Assembly (NCBI RefSeq): GCF_019200975.1
Contig: NZ_JAHTMR010000001.1
Coordinates: forward strand, 1-64,000
Length of the DNA stretch: 64,000 nt
Origin: Pseudomonas sp. PD9R
GTDB lineage: Bacteria; Pseudomonadota; Gammaproteobacteria; Pseudomonadales; Pseudomonadaceae
Direction of reading: 5' to 3'
A model generated the notes under the pieces. It was not told the origin of the DNA. It ran no database searches and saw nothing but the letters and a program-made list of their open reading frames with translations. Position 1 is the first letter of the stretch. The number at the start of each line of letters is the position of its first letter. This document shows positions 43,227 to 52,960 of this stretch, one piece after another. A program made the translations under genes and the position numbers.

Positions 43227-43784
43227 TTACTCGTCGCGGCCTTCCATCATGGTTCGTTTGAGCATCACATAAACCGCACCGGCACCGCCGTGTTTGGCCT
43301 GGCAGGAAGTGAAGCCAAGTACCTGCGAATGCTGGCGCAACCACGTGTTGACGTGGCTTTTGATCATTGGCCGCTTGCCGTCCAGGCGCACAGCTTTGCC
43401 GTGGGTGACGCGCACGCAGCGGATTTCGAATTTGGTCGCTTCGGCCAGGAAGGCCCAGAGGGTTTCCCGGGCCTTTTCTACGCTCATACCGTGCAGATCG
43501 AGGCTGCCTTCGAACGGAATCTGCCCGACCTTGAGCTTGCGCATCTGGCTTTCCTGTACACCGTCGCGCGCCCACATCAATTCGTCTTCGGGGCCGACGT
43601 CGATGACGAACTGATCGGACAGCCCGTCAACGGTGGTGGCATCGGTGCGCACAGTGGCGGCCTGACGCAGTTTGGCGATCTGCGCGCGGTCAGCCTTGGG
43701 TTTGCCGGTTTCAGCGCGATCGTGCTTGATTGGCTTGACGCCTTGAAGCGCGCTTTTGAACAGGGAAAAATCGTCGTCTTGCAT
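43227..43784 (-). CDS. Smr-domain (MutS2-like nuclease domain) protein
   Basis: 185 residues. N-terminal half is charged and low in structure; the C-terminal Smr domain has SLDLHGMSVEKARE (LDxHG motif near 103) and VRVTHGKA then HGGAGAVYVMLKR at the end. Stand-alone Smr proteins bind or nick nucleic acids; this Pseudomonas member is uncharacterised as far as I know. ATG follows GCGGAGG. Codirectional with folE. Confidence 0.88.
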   Translation of the reverse strand: MQDDDFSLFKSALQGVKPIKHDRAETGKPKADRAQIAKLRQAATVRTDATTVDGLSDQFVIDVGPEDELMWARDGVQESQMRKLKVGQIPFEGSLDLHGMSVEKARETLWAFLAEATKFEIRCVRVTHGKAVRLDGKRPMIKSHVNTWLRQHSQVLGFTSCQAKHGGAGAVYVMLKRTMMEGRDE

Positions 43785-43859
43785 GTCAGCCTCCGCGAAG
43801 GGCGGCCAGTTTACCCAACTCGAAGCGAATGGGCGCGCGACAAAACGCGCGGCGTTCGC

Positions 43860-44180
43860 TTAGTCGTGTTTTTTCATCAGGTGCGGGGACATGTTCAGCG
43901 CTTGCGACTGACGTGAGCGGCGACGGCAGCGGCGCCACAGCCACACGCCGAAGTACAGCACGACCAGGCCGATCACCAGAATCACTGCCGAACCCACTCG
44001 GTTGGTGTTCATTTCACCCAGGGCGGGTGCATGACCGAGCAGGCTGGCGACACCGGCCATGGCGAGCAACACACCACTCATAGCTAACAGCGCAGCAATC
44101 GTTGCGCCGATTCGAAAACGCCAGTTGCTTTGGCCTTTGGGCCGCAAGCGGCGAGCGTCAAAACCATCGGATAACTTCAT
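43860..44180 (-). CDS. small membrane protein of unknown function
   Basis: 106 residues from MKLSDGFDARRLRPKG, ATG after GAGGAAGG. Two membrane helices (about 25-47 and 60-83), a basic cytoplasmic RRCRRRSRQS tail ending MKKHD. Not recognised. Lies between the Smr gene and the isochorismatase-like gene on the same strand. Confidence 0.75.
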   Translation of the reverse strand: MKLSDGFDARRLRPKGQSNWRFRIGATIAALLAMSGVLLAMAGVASLLGHAPALGEMNTNRVGSAVILVIGLVVLYFGVWLWRRCRRRSRQSQALNMSPHLMKKHD

Positions 44181-44311
44181 TCCGACCTTCCTCAATGGGT
44201 ATCGGCCCTTCGACCGGGAGTTGACCGGGATGTTCCTGAGGCTAAGACAATTACGGCTAATGGGAGGCTTTTGCGGATGAGCGGCGCTATTGGCCGCTCA
44301 TGGAGCGTCGA

Positions 44312-44902
44312 TCAGATCAACTCGCGGGTCAGGGCGAGGGTGGCAAAGTTGTCCGCCATGATCGCCATTTCGGTCTGCTGGACGTGCTCGGCGCTCAGGA
44401 CTCCGCCCTTGTATGGCAAGTCGCGAGTGGCGCAGGCGTCTTCCACCAGGGTGCAGCGAAAGCCCAGGTTCTTCGCCGCGCGTACGGTGGTGCTGACGCT
44501 GGAATGGCTCATGAAACCGCTGACGATCAGGTCGAGGGCTCCGAGGTCTTGCAGGCGTTTTTCAAGTGGGGTGCCATGGAATGCGCTCGGCAATAATTTA
44601 CCGATGATGGTTTCGTCGACCAATGGCTCCAGCCCCGGGATGAATTCACCGCGCTCGCCTTGCGGGTCGAACAGACCGCCGACGGTACCGAGGTGGCGTA
44701 CATGCACGATGGGTCGGCCAGCGGCGCGGGCTGCGGCCAACAATTGCTTGATGTTCGCGACGGCAGCGTCCATGCCGCTCAGGGCCAATGGACCGCTGAG
44801 GTACTCTTTCTGGGCATCGATGATGACAAGCGTCGCATGACTCAGTTTGGCGGCTGCATAACCGCGGCCGCTGAGTTGAAACATCGTTTGTGGAACGGAC
44901 AT
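44312..44902 (-). CDS. isochorismatase-like cysteine hydrolase
   Basis: 196 residues from MSVPQTMFQLSGRGYAAAK, with AAGGAG upstream; frame to 45034 rejected. The Asp-Lys-Cys triad can be placed: TLVIIDAQKEYL (Asp), then GKLLPSAFHGT (Lys near 100), and the expected Cys position reads SGFMSHSSVSTTVRAA, with Ser rather than Cys in the usual C-V-x-x-T motif. That substitution may reduce or change activity. The fold acts on amides or vinyl ethers. Adjacent to prmB divergently. Confidence 0.82.
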   Translation of the reverse strand: MSVPQTMFQLSGRGYAAAKLSHATLVIIDAQKEYLSGPLALSGMDAAVANIKQLLAAARAAGRPIVHVRHLGTVGGLFDPQGERGEFIPGLEPLVDETIIGKLLPSAFHGTPLEKRLQDLGALDLIVSGFMSHSSVSTTVRAAKNLGFRCTLVEDACATRDLPYKGGVLSAEHVQQTEMAIMADNFATLALTRELI

Positions 44903-45141
44903 TCTGGGGCTCCTTGGAGTGGGGCTTTTGCGACATTGTCCTCTGGCTGAGCGCTTCTGTGAATCGCTACCATCGTAGGCACCGTCGTTATTGGCGTGCA
45001 GCGTTGTCAAGTGCTCCGTTTTGTTCAATACCAAGCTGAAAAAACAGATTAGTCCTACATTTGCCCAAGTATTTTTCCCGCGTCGTCGTGGCGGCGTTTG
45101 GCTGGTAGAATCGCCCGTCGATTTTTCTGGAGTTTGCCGTC

Positions 45142-46050
45142 GTGATCACTTCCCGCCTTCGTACCCTGCGTGACCATATCCGTTGGGCCGTCAGCCGCTT
45201 CCATGGGGAGGATCTGTTTTTCGGCCATGGCACCGACAACGCCTGGGACGAAGCTCGTCAACTGGTGTTGGGCGCGCTGCACTTGCCGTGGGAAATTGCC
45301 GACAGCTACCTCGACTGCAATCTGGAAGAAGACGAACTCGTGCACCTGCAGCACCTGCTCAAGCGCCGTATCGAAAAACGCGTGCCGACCGCCTATCTCT
45401 TGGGTGAAGCCTGGTTTTGCGGCATGTCGTTCATTGTCGATGAGCGTGTGCTGATCCCGCGTTCGCCGATTGGCGAGTTAATCGAAAACCGTTTCACGCC
45501 TTGGCTGGGCACCGAGCCGGCGCGGATTCTCGATCTGTGCACCGGCTCTGGCTGCATCGGTATCGCCTGCGCCTACGAGTTCCAGAAGGCCGAAGTAGTG
45601 CTGGCGGATCTTTCGTTCGAAGCGTTGGAAGTGGCCAACCAGAACATCGAACGCCATGGCGTCGATGAGCGTGTGTACACCGTGCAGGGCGATGGTTTCG
45701 ATGGTCTGCCGGGTCAGCGTTTCGACCTGATCGTGTCGAACCCGCCTTACGTCGATGCCGAAGATTTCGCCGACATGCCGGACGAATACCAGCATGAGCC
45801 GGAACTGGGTCTGGCCTGCGGCGATGATGGTTTGAACCTGGTGCGGCGCATGCTCGCTGAAGCGGCCGATCACCTGACCGAGAAGGGCTTGCTGATTGTC
45901 GAAGTGGGCAATAGCCAGGTTCACGTCGAGGCGTTGTACCCGGAAGTTGACTTTGCCTGGCTGGACTTCGAGCGCGGCGGGCATGGTGTATTCATGCTGA
46001 CAGCAGAACAGTGCCGCGATCACCAGGCATTGTTCGCTTCACGCGTCTAA
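45142..46050 (+). CDS. prmB: 50S ribosomal protein L3 glutamine methyltransferase
   Basis: 302 residues, GTG start with TGGAG upstream. Class I SAM methyltransferase with [19 protein letters not shown] (SAM motif I near 137) and the catalytic [17 protein letters not shown] motif. The N-terminal helical domain is typical for PrmB. It methylates Gln of ribosomal protein L3. Order folE-isochorismatase-prmB-aroC matches other Pseudomonas. Confidence 0.95.
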   Translation: MITSRLRTLRDHIRWAVSRFHGEDLFFGHGTDNAWDEARQLVLGALHLPWEIADSYLDCNLEEDELVHLQHLLKRRIEKRVPTAYLLGEAWFCGMSFIVDERVLIPRSPIGELIENRFTPWLGTEPARILDLCTGSGCIGIACAYEFQKAEVVLADLSFEALEVANQNIERHGVDERVYTVQGDGFDGLPGQRFDLIVSNPPYVDAEDFADMPDEYQHEPELGLACGDDGLNLVRRMLAEAADHLTEKGLLIVEVGNSQVHVEALYPEVDFAWLDFERGGHGVFMLTAEQCRDHQALFASRV

Positions 46051-46060
46051 GCCTCAAAAG

Positions 46061-46132
46061 CAAAAGATCGCAGCCTGCGGCAGCTCCTACATGGGTCGGT
46101 GTAGGAGCTGCCGCAGGCTGCGATCTTTTGAT
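46061..46132. repeat. REP doublet, family A
   Basis: Nearly perfect pair with a 14-base spacer. Its right edge touches the stop codon of the gene at 46133. Confidence 0.9.
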
Positions 46133-46924
46133 TTACCGGTGTGTCGCAATCCAGATCAACAATCCTGCCTGAAACACTGCAAACGCCACCAGACAAGTAA
46201 TGGTGAAACGCAAACCGGCGTCTTCACGCTTGTACTTACTGACTTTCTCTTCGTGTTTCTTGAGTTTGACTTCCTGCTCGGCCAGATTCTGCTCGGCCTG
46301 CTGAAGCATCTGCGCCGCTTCAAGAATTTCCACGATCTGCAGTTTTTCGGTGTTCCAGTCACCCAACAGATCGCCGACCTGTACTTCTTTGACGCTGCCC
46401 TTCAGATGCTGGGCGTCGGCGTAAACCACATCGAAACCGTGTACTCGCAAAAAATGATCGCGGCGCAGACGCGTGTCTTCGTTCAGTGCGTCCTTGTTGT
46501 TCAGGTCGGAGCCGTCGACGGTGTAACCCGGCCAGCGCTTCTTCGCCCAGGTAATACCTTGAGCCGCCATGAAGCGACCGATACCGCGATTCATCGGTTC
46601 GATTTGCAAGCCGCTGTCCGGGCCGAAGTGCACGCGTTTTTCGCCGTGGTCGACCCACACGTCGAGATGATTCTGTTCTTTGCGCACGCGCTGGCCGGGC
46701 AGGGTGATGCTCATGCGCATCAGGCTACGCTGCTTGTCATTACGCTCGGCATAACCGAACTCGACAAAGCGCAACGGACGGCCGCCGGTGTTGCGATCGG
46801 TCTGCAACGGCGCCAGACGGAGCATCTTGTGGTGCTCGACGTGGACGTCCGCCCAGGGCAATTCGACCGCTGGCGGTGCGTCTTTTTCAGCGGTGGTATC
46901 GGGTGAAGTCTGGGTATCAGTCAT
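46133..46924 (-). CDS. conserved protein with coiled coil and C-terminal membrane helix
   Basis: 263 residues. Unknown beta-rich N-terminal part, then a Glu/Lys-rich coiled coil (about 190-235, LQQAEQNLAEQEVKLKKHEE) and a single C-terminal membrane helix (FTITCLVAFAVFQAGLLIWIA) as a tail anchor, so the bulk should face the cytoplasm. Family not recognised; location between prmB and aroC is conserved in Pseudomonas. Confidence 0.75.
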   Translation of the reverse strand: MTDTQTSPDTTAEKDAPPAVELPWADVHVEHHKMLRLAPLQTDRNTGGRPLRFVEFGYAERNDKQRSLMRMSITLPGQRVRKEQNHLDVWVDHGEKRVHFGPDSGLQIEPMNRGIGRFMAAQGITWAKKRWPGYTVDGSDLNNKDALNEDTRLRRDHFLRVHGFDVVYADAQHLKGSVKEVQVGDLLGDWNTEKLQIVEILEAAQMLQQAEQNLAEQEVKLKKHEEKVSKYKREDAGLRFTITCLVAFAVFQAGLLIWIATHR

Positions 46925-47023
46925 AGCGGCGCGATCCTGTCCAAGCTCTGCTTGCCGCCAGCCAGTGCGCTGGCGACAAAGGCTTATCGGCCGTTTATCG
47001 CAAGACTGGAGGGCAAACAGCGG

Positions 47024-47977
47024 TTAACTGACGCGAAGTCCATCAATAAACCCGAGGATTCGCGTGCCAAGTTCCGCGGCAAGGGGCAAATTTGGATCTT
47101 TATAAGAAGCCAATTGGCGTTTTACGTCGTTGGGCACGATGCGCATGACGTGGTTCATGCCTTCGATCAGCGCCAGTTCGGCATCGGGTTTGGCAGCCTT
47201 GAGCAAGCGAGCGTCATTGACGCCGACCTGAATGTCGTTGCTGCCCTGAATGATCAGCGCCGGCATCTTCAACTTGGCAAACGCGGCGGCCGGATCCTGG
47301 CGGAACAGCGAAATCAGATACGGCTGCACACTAGGACGGAAAATCACCTGCAATTGCGGTGGCACGTTGTCGTCGATTTTCCCGGCCTTGAGGCTGTCGA
47401 GCAGTTCGTTGCTGCGCAGCATCAATGGCGGAGGCAGGCGATTGCCCAATTGCTGGCGCAGCACCTGATCGATCGGCCGGGCAGTGCCGGACATGGAGAT
47501 CACGGCCGCGGCATCGATGCTGGGTGCCGCGAGACTGGCGATCAACGCACCTTCGCTGTGTCCCAGCAAAATCAGTTTGCCAAAACGCGGATCCGCTTTG
47601 AGCTTTTGGCCCCAGGCTTCGGCATCCGCCACGTAAGCTTCCACCGTCAGATTGCGCTCATCCGGGGTCGCGGCGAGGCTCGCCGCCACGCCGCGTTTGT
47701 CGTAGCGCACGCTGGCGATGTTGTGTTTGGCCAGCACCCAGGCCAGCCGTTTGAGGCTGTCGTTGCGCCCGCCGTCAGGATTATTGCCGTCGCGATCCGT
47801 AGGGCCGGAGCCGGAAATGATCAAGACAACCGGTACGGGTGTGTCGGACTTGGGCAGCAGCAGCGAGCCGAAAAGCTCGCCAGTGCCGGTGTCCAATGTG
47901 ATCGGTCGTTGCAGGACAGTGGCCTGGACGAAACCGGTAAACAGGGTAAGGCTCAAGGCTAGAACTCGCAGCATCAT
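47024..47977 (-). CDS. secreted or periplasmic alpha/beta hydrolase
   Basis: 317 residues from MMLRVLALSLTLFTGFVQA, a clear signal peptide; the frame up to 48022 is less likely. Alpha/beta hydrolase fold: VVLIISGSGPTDRDGN (oxyanion region), nucleophile elbow LLGHSEGA (G-H-S-E-G, near 131) and late MNHVMR (His). Ester or amide substrate unknown. Divergent from aroC. Confidence 0.85.
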   Translation of the reverse strand: MMLRVLALSLTLFTGFVQATVLQRPITLDTGTGELFGSLLLPKSDTPVPVVLIISGSGPTDRDGNNPDGGRNDSLKRLAWVLAKHNIASVRYDKRGVAASLAATPDERNLTVEAYVADAEAWGQKLKADPRFGKLILLGHSEGALIASLAAPSIDAAAVISMSGTARPIDQVLRQQLGNRLPPPLMLRSNELLDSLKAGKIDDNVPPQLQVIFRPSVQPYLISLFRQDPAAAFAKLKMPALIIQGSNDIQVGVNDARLLKAAKPDAELALIEGMNHVMRIVPNDVKRQLASYKDPNLPLAAELGTRILGFIDGLRVS

Positions 47978-48105
47978 CACGCCATCATCAACAAGATGCC
48001 AGTTGGACTCGCAGGCACCCATAAGGTTCGAGGATGAACTACTTGGGTAGCCTGCGTATACTGGCGCGCATTACGTATTCAGGTTCGATTTCACGGAGCG
48101 TCCCG

Positions 48106-49197
48106 ATGTCCGGCAATACCTACGGCAAGCTGTTCACTGTCACCACCGCTGGCGAAAGTCATGGTCCGGCGTTGGTCGCCATTGTCGATGGCTGCCCGCC
48201 GGGCCTGGAGATTTCCCTTGAGGATCTGCAGCGCGATCTGGATCGCCGCAAGCCTGGCACCAGCCGCCACACCACCCAGCGTCAGGAAGCCGACGAAGTC
48301 GAAATCCTCTCCGGCGTGTTCGAAGGTCGTACCACCGGTTGCGCCATCGGCCTGTTGATCCGCAACACCGACCAGAAGTCCAAGGACTACTCGGCCATCA
48401 AGGATCTGTTCCGCCCGGCCCACGCCGACTACACCTACCACCACAAATACGGCGAGCGCGATTATCGCGGCGGCGGTCGCAGTTCGGCACGGGAAACCGC
48501 GATGCGCGTGGCGGCTGGCGCGATTGCCAAGAAATACCTGGCCACTCAAGGCATCGTCATTCGCGGCTATATGAGCCAACTCGGCCCGATTGAAATCCCG
48601 TTCAAGACCTGGGATTCGGTGGAAGAGAACGCTTTCTTCAGCCCCGACCCGGACAAAGTGCCAGAGCTGGAAGCCTATATGGACCAGCTGCGTCGTGATC
48701 AGGATTCGGTCGGTGCGAAGATTACTGTCGTGGCCGAAGGCGTAATGCCGGGCCTCGGCGAGCCGATTTTCGACCGTCTCGACGCAGAGCTGGCCCATGC
48801 GCTGATGAGCATCAACGCGGTAAAGGGCGTGGAAATCGGCGCCGGTTTCGCCAGCGTCTCCCAGCGCGGCACTGAACATCGCGATGAAATGACCCCGGAA
48901 GGTTTCCTCAGCAACAATGCGGGCGGCATTCTCGGCGGCATCTCCTCCGGTCAGCCGATTGTTGCGCATCTGGCCCTGAAGCCGACGTCCAGCATCACCA
49001 CGCCGGGCCGTTCCATCGACATCCATGGCAACCCGGTGGAAGTCATCACCAAGGGCCGTCACGATCCGTGCGTTGGCATCCGTGCCACGCCGATTGCCGA
49101 AGCGATGATGGCTATCGTGTTGATGGATCACCTGCTGCGTCATCGTGGGCAGAACGCCGATGTGCGCGTGAGCACACCGGTGCTGGGTCAACTTTAA
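48106..49197 (+). CDS. aroC: chorismate synthase
   Basis: 363 residues, the usual length; ATG follows CGGAG. Signatures: [18 protein letters not shown] near the start, [39 protein letters not shown], and [17 protein letters not shown] with [15 protein letters not shown]-dependent elimination of phosphate from EPSP to chorismate, last shared step of aromatic synthesis. Followed by the MFS gene 28 bases on. Confidence 0.97.
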   Translation: MSGNTYGKLFTVTTAGESHGPALVAIVDGCPPGLEISLEDLQRDLDRRKPGTSRHTTQRQEADEVEILSGVFEGRTTGCAIGLLIRNTDQKSKDYSAIKDLFRPAHADYTYHHKYGERDYRGGGRSSARETAMRVAAGAIAKKYLATQGIVIRGYMSQLGPIEIPFKTWDSVEENAFFSPDPDKVPELEAYMDQLRRDQDSVGAKITVVAEGVMPGLGEPIFDRLDAELAHALMSINAVKGVEIGAGFASVSQRGTEHRDEMTPEGFLSNNAGGILGGISSGQPIVAHLALKPTSSITTPGRSIDIHGNPVEVITKGRHDPCVGIRATPIAEAMMAIVLMDHLLRHRGQNADVRVSTPVLGQL

Positions 49198-49225
49198 TGG
49201 TTGATCTTAAAGTCGCAGCCGTCTG

Positions 49226-50377
49226 ATGGCGGCAGCGGCGCTCCCGTACTGGCGGCTCTCCAGTTTCTATCTGTTCTATTTCGCCTTGCTCGGTTCGACA
49301 GCGCCGTTTCTGGCGCTGTACTTCGATCACCTGGGTTTTAGCGCCGCACGCATCGGCGAGCTGGTGGCGATCCCGATGCTGATGCGCTGCGTCGCACCAA
49401 ACATCTGGGGCTGGCTCGGCGATTACACCGGTCGACGGCTGGCCATCGTGCGCTTCGGCGCGGTCTGCACGTTGCTGACCTTCTCGCTGATATTCGTCAG
49501 CAAGACCTACGCCTGGCTGGCGATGGTCATGGCCTTGCACGCATTCTTCTGGCACGCGGTGTTGCCGCAGTTTGAAGTCATCACCCTGGCGCATTTGCGG
49601 GGCCAGACCTCGCGCTACAGCCAGATTCGCTTGTGGGGTTCGATCGGTTTCATCATCACTGTGGTAGCGCTTGGGCGGTTGTTCGAATGGCTGAGCCTCG
49701 ACATTTACCCGGCAGCGCTGGTGCTGATCATGGCCGGGATCGTGCTCAGCAGTCTGTGGGTGCCAAACGCCCAGCCGGCCCAGGGTGAACGGTTGGTGGG
49801 GGAGGGTTTCCTCGCGCAGCTACGCAGCCCTGGTGTACTGGCGTTTTACGCATGCGTGGCGTTGATGCAGATGAGCCACGGTCCGTATTACACGTTTTTG
49901 ACGTTGCACCTTGAGCGCTTGGGCTACAGCCGAGGCGTGATCGGTATGCTCTGGGCCGTTGGAGTTGTGGCTGAAGTGCTGATGTTTATGGCCATGAGCA
50001 AGATCCTCGCGCGTTTTTCATTGCGCCGGGTGTTGCTGGCGAGTTTCCTGCTGGCGGCGTTGCGTTGGTTGTTGCTCGGTTCACTCGCCGAATTTCTCTG
50101 GGTGCTGTTGTTTGCCCAGGTGCTGCACGCGGCAACCTTCGGCAGCTTTCACGCCGCTGCCATTTCATTCGTGCAACGTAGCTTTGGCCCGCGTCAGCAA
50201 GGGCAGGGCCAGGCGTTGTATGCCGCACTGGCCGGTACTGGCGGTGCGATGGGCGCGTTGTACGCCGGTTACAGCTGGAACACCCTCGGCGCCGCATGGA
50301 CCTTTAGTATTGCCAGTCTCGCAGCCGTCGCGGCTGCCGTTATCATTGCCACATGTATGCAAGAGGACAGGCCATGA
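49226..50377 (+). CDS. MFS transporter, LacY/HcaT-like
   Basis: 383 residues, about 12 membrane helices: SSFYLFYFALLGSTAPFLALYF in helix 1, GDYTGRRLAIVRFG loop, QIRLWGSIGF in helix 4-5. It resembles the phenylpropionate-permease-like HcaT group. Stop overlaps the mtnB start by 4 bases, so expression is coupled to methionine salvage, though its substrate is unknown. Confidence 0.88.
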   Translation: MAAAALPYWRLSSFYLFYFALLGSTAPFLALYFDHLGFSAARIGELVAIPMLMRCVAPNIWGWLGDYTGRRLAIVRFGAVCTLLTFSLIFVSKTYAWLAMVMALHAFFWHAVLPQFEVITLAHLRGQTSRYSQIRLWGSIGFIITVVALGRLFEWLSLDIYPAALVLIMAGIVLSSLWVPNAQPAQGERLVGEGFLAQLRSPGVLAFYACVALMQMSHGPYYTFLTLHLERLGYSRGVIGMLWAVGVVAEVLMFMAMSKILARFSLRRVLLASFLLAALRWLLLGSLAEFLWVLLFAQVLHAATFGSFHAAAISFVQRSFGPRQQGQGQALYAALAGTGGAMGALYAGYSWNTLGAAWTFSIASLAAVAAAVIIATCMQEDRP

Positions 50378-50994
50378 GCCTTACCCGTGAACACCTCGCC
50401 CAGGAAATCATCGACGCCGGGCGATTCCTGTATGGCCGCGGCTGGTCGCCAGCCACCAGCAGCAACTACTCGACCCGACTGTCGCCGACCGAAGCGCTGC
50501 TGACGGTGTCGGGCAAGCACAAGGGCCAATTGGAGCTCGACGATGTGCTCGCCACCGATCTGTCCGGCAACAGTCTGGAACCGGGCAAAAAGCCGTCCGC
50601 CGAAACCCTGTTGCACACTCAGCTCTACAGCTGGCGCGCGGAGATCGGCGCGGTGTTGCACACTCACTCGGTGAACGCCACCGTGCTGTCGCGCCTGACG
50701 GCGGAAGACTTCATCGAGTTCGAAGACTACGAATTGCAAAAAGCCTTCACCGGCGTATCGACCCACGAATCCCGGGTGCGCGTGCCGATTTTCGACAATG
50801 ACCAGGACATTGCGCGTCTCGCCGCCAAGGTTCAGCCTTGGCTCGACGCCCATCCTGATTGTGTCGGCTACCTGATTCGCGGCCATGGCCTCTACACCTG
50901 GGGCGCACGTATGAGCGACGCGCTGCGGCAGATCGAGGCTTTTGAATTTTTGTTCGAGTGCGAGTTGAAGACGCGCTCGCTCTTGAACCGTTAA
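50374..50994 (+). CDS. mtnB: methylthioribulose-1-phosphate dehydratase
   Basis: 206 residues from MSLTREHLAQEIIDAGRFLY, with AGAGG upstream; overlap ATGA with the MFS stop. Class II aldolase fold with zinc ligands in LHTHSV (about 96) and GHGLYTWG, plus the SSNYSTRLS region near 30. Dehydrates methylthioribulose-1-phosphate in methionine salvage, feeding MtnC. Confidence 0.95.
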   Translation: MSLTREHLAQEIIDAGRFLYGRGWSPATSSNYSTRLSPTEALLTVSGKHKGQLELDDVLATDLSGNSLEPGKKPSAETLLHTQLYSWRAEIGAVLHTHSVNATVLSRLTAEDFIEFEDYELQKAFTGVSTHESRVRVPIFDNDQDIARLAAKVQPWLDAHPDCVGYLIRGHGLYTWGARMSDALRQIEAFEFLFECELKTRSLLNR

Positions 50995-51006
50995 GGAGTT
51001 GCCCTG

Positions 51007-51552
51007 ATGAGCAGCCTGTCCGTTTATCACGTCTCCAGCCCTGAAATTCCCAACAAGGTGCTGACCCATTTCGAAGACATCGCCTCGACCCTGGCAGAGC
51101 AGGGTGTGCGTTTCGACCGCTGGCAAGCTGGGGCGAAGATCCAGCCCGGCGCCAGTCAGGAAGAAGTGATCAGCGCCTACCAGGTGCAAATCGACAAGCT
51201 GATGACCGAACGCGGTTACATCACTGTCGACGTGATCAGCCTGAACAGCGATCACCCGCAAAAAACCGAACTGCGCGCCAAGTTTCTTGAAGAACACCGC
51301 CACGGCGAAGACGAAGTACGATTTTTCGTCGCCGGTCGTGGCTTGTTTACCCTGCACATCGACGATTACGTCTACGCCGTCCTGTGCGAGAAGAACGACC
51401 TGATCTCTGTGCCGGCCGGCACCAAGCACTGGTTCGACATGGGTGAGCATCCGCATTTTGTTGCGATTCGACTGTTCAATAACCCGGAAGGTTGGGTCGC
51501 CAATTTCACCGGCGAAGACATCGCCGGCCAATTCCCGCGTCTGGAGGACTGA
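51007..51552 (+). CDS. mtnD: acireductone dioxygenase
   Basis: 181 residues. Cupin with the metal-binding [14 protein letters not shown] motif (three His and Glu ligands together with [13 protein letters not shown]). Oxidises acireductone to 2-oxo-4-methylthiobutanoate and formate (iron form) or by an off-pathway route (nickel form). Spaced 12 bases from mtnB and 4 from mtnC. Confidence 0.96.
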   Translation: MSSLSVYHVSSPEIPNKVLTHFEDIASTLAEQGVRFDRWQAGAKIQPGASQEEVISAYQVQIDKLMTERGYITVDVISLNSDHPQKTELRAKFLEEHRHGEDEVRFFVAGRGLFTLHIDDYVYAVLCEKNDLISVPAGTKHWFDMGEHPHFVAIRLFNNPEGWVANFTGEDIAGQFPRLED

Positions 51553-51556
51553 GTCG

Positions 51557-52240
51557 ATGCCGATCAAAGCGATTCTCACCGACATCGAAGGCACCACCAG
51601 CGCGGTGAGTTTTGTCTTCGACGTGCTGTTTCCTTACGCCGCCAAACACCTGCCGGACTTCGTGCGCCAACATGCCGAGCGTGCAGACGTGGCCGAGCAA
51701 CTGAATGCCGTGCGTCGCGATAGCAATGAGCCAAACGCCGACGTCGAGCGTGTCATTGAGATTCTGCTGGGCTGGATCGCTGAAGACCGCAAGGCCACGC
51801 CGCTGAAGGCATTGCAAGGGATGGTGTGGGAACAGGGCTATCACGCTGGGCAATTGAAAGGTCACGTCTACCCGGACGCCGTTGAGGCGCTGAAGCGCTG
51901 GCACCAGGACGGCTATCAATTGTTTGTGTATTCCTCGGGCTCAATCCAGGCCCAGCGCTTGATCTTTGGCTGCTCGGAGGCGGGAGATCTGACGCCGCTG
52001 TTCAGCGGTTATTTCGACACCACATCAGGGCCCAAGCGCGAAGCGCAGTCCTACGCCAACATCACGCAGGCTATCGGCCTGGAGGCTACGCAGATTCTGT
52101 TTCTGTCCGACATCGTCGAGGAACTGGACGCGGCACGCACCGCCGGGATGACTACGTGCGGACTGGCGCGCGAGGGCGGTGAACTGGCAGGGCATTTGAC
52201 CGTGGACAGCTTTGCGCTGATCGATCCGTCGACCTTTTAA
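51557..52240 (+). CDS. mtnC: enolase-phosphatase E1
   Basis: 227 residues. HAD fold with motif [14 protein letters not shown], motif [11 protein letters not shown], and [12 protein letters not shown]. It enolises and then dephosphorylates the MtnB product to acireductone, which MtnD oxidises. Start [12 protein letters not shown] follows GGAGGACTGAGTCG. Last gene of the MFS-mtnB-mtnD-mtnC unit, closed by a REP doublet. mtnA and mtnP are not in the window. Confidence 0.95.
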   Translation: MPIKAILTDIEGTTSAVSFVFDVLFPYAAKHLPDFVRQHAERADVAEQLNAVRRDSNEPNADVERVIEILLGWIAEDRKATPLKALQGMVWEQGYHAGQLKGHVYPDAVEALKRWHQDGYQLFVYSSGSIQAQRLIFGCSEAGDLTPLFSGYFDTTSGPKREAQSYANITQAIGLEATQILFLSDIVEELDAARTAGMTTCGLAREGGELAGHLTVDSFALIDPSTF

Positions 52241-52249
52241 AAAGCCAAA

Positions 52250-52326
52250 TCAAAAGATCGCAGCCTGCCGCAACTCCTACATGAAAACGCGATCCATGTA
52301 GAGCTGCCGCAGACTGCGATCTTTGG
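52250..52326. repeat. REP doublet, family A, slightly degenerate
   Basis: Left CAGCCTGCCGCAACTCCTAC and right arm with a lost base (GTAGAGCTGCCGCAGACTGC). Confidence 0.85.
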
Positions 52327-52337
52327 AGTTTGTTGAA

Positions 52338-52616
52338 TTACGCCGAATGGTAAGTCGGCAGCGCAAACCGTTGCTGGCTCTGCAGCATAGAAATTTGCGG
52401 CAATTCACTTGCCTGTTCCGCCAGGTCGCGACGAATCGCACTGATGACCCACGACAGTTGGTCGCCATTGTGCAATTGCTGGTAGGAAATCGAACGCTTG
52501 AATACTCGGCCCTCGGTGCTGCGCAACGTCAGCAGAATCCCGCCGTCAGGTCGCGCCTGGGTGGTGACTTCGAAGTGGGAGAACAAGGACGAAAATTTTT
52601 CCTGAATCAGGCTCAT
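52338..52616 (-). CDS. DUF3509 protein
   Basis: 92 residues from MSLIQEKFSSLFSHFEV; an upstream GGAG supports this ATG over the frame that reaches 52814. A Pseudomonas-restricted small-protein family (DUF3509), alpha/beta, cytosolic, no known function. Transcribed alone, divergent from the acyl-CoA synthetase gene. Confidence 0.88.
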   Translation of the reverse strand: MSLIQEKFSSLFSHFEVTTQARPDGGILLTLRSTEGRVFKRSISYQQLHNGDQLSWVISAIRRDLAEQASELPQISMLQSQQRFALPTYHSA

Positions 52617-52960
52617 GTCTACTAGCTCCGTAAGCTCTTGAATGGCAAGCATGCGGAGAGAGTTGCAGCGATTGTGCCAGTATTTGAATCGGTAAAATAA
52701 CGTTCTAAAACAATAAGTTATATTTATTGTGGTTTTTTGCTCTCGTGCATTCTGCATGAATGGCCATCGTGCATCCTGCATTTTGCGGTGCCTTCGGCGA
52801 TTCAATGGAACCATTTCGCAGGTCGATGCTCACGATTTCCAGCACAGCCGTCGCGGATACAAAACATTTCAAAAACCGCGTGTACAGCGCCAGAACCGTT
52901 GACGTATTTTCGGGCTCAATCAACGCCGCCCGACAATAAGAAGATCGAACGGGAGCATCC
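52617..52960. promoter_or_regulatory. divergent promoter region DUF3509 / acyl-CoA synthetase
   Basis: A 344-base gap without genes. Contains an inverted repeat ACAATAA-7-TTATTGT at 52710-52730 and a direct repeat CGTGCATTCTGCAT / CGTGCATCCTGCAT at 52744 and 52768 (24 bases apart), both before the synthetase gene. Confidence 0.55.

Noticed and set aside
48091..49191. 366-residue minus-strand frame opposite aroC
   Set aside because: Antisense shadow of a complete chorismate synthase gene.
50269..51597. 442-residue minus-strand frame opposite mtnB and mtnD
   Set aside because: Antisense shadow across two complete mtn genes; no protein family pattern.
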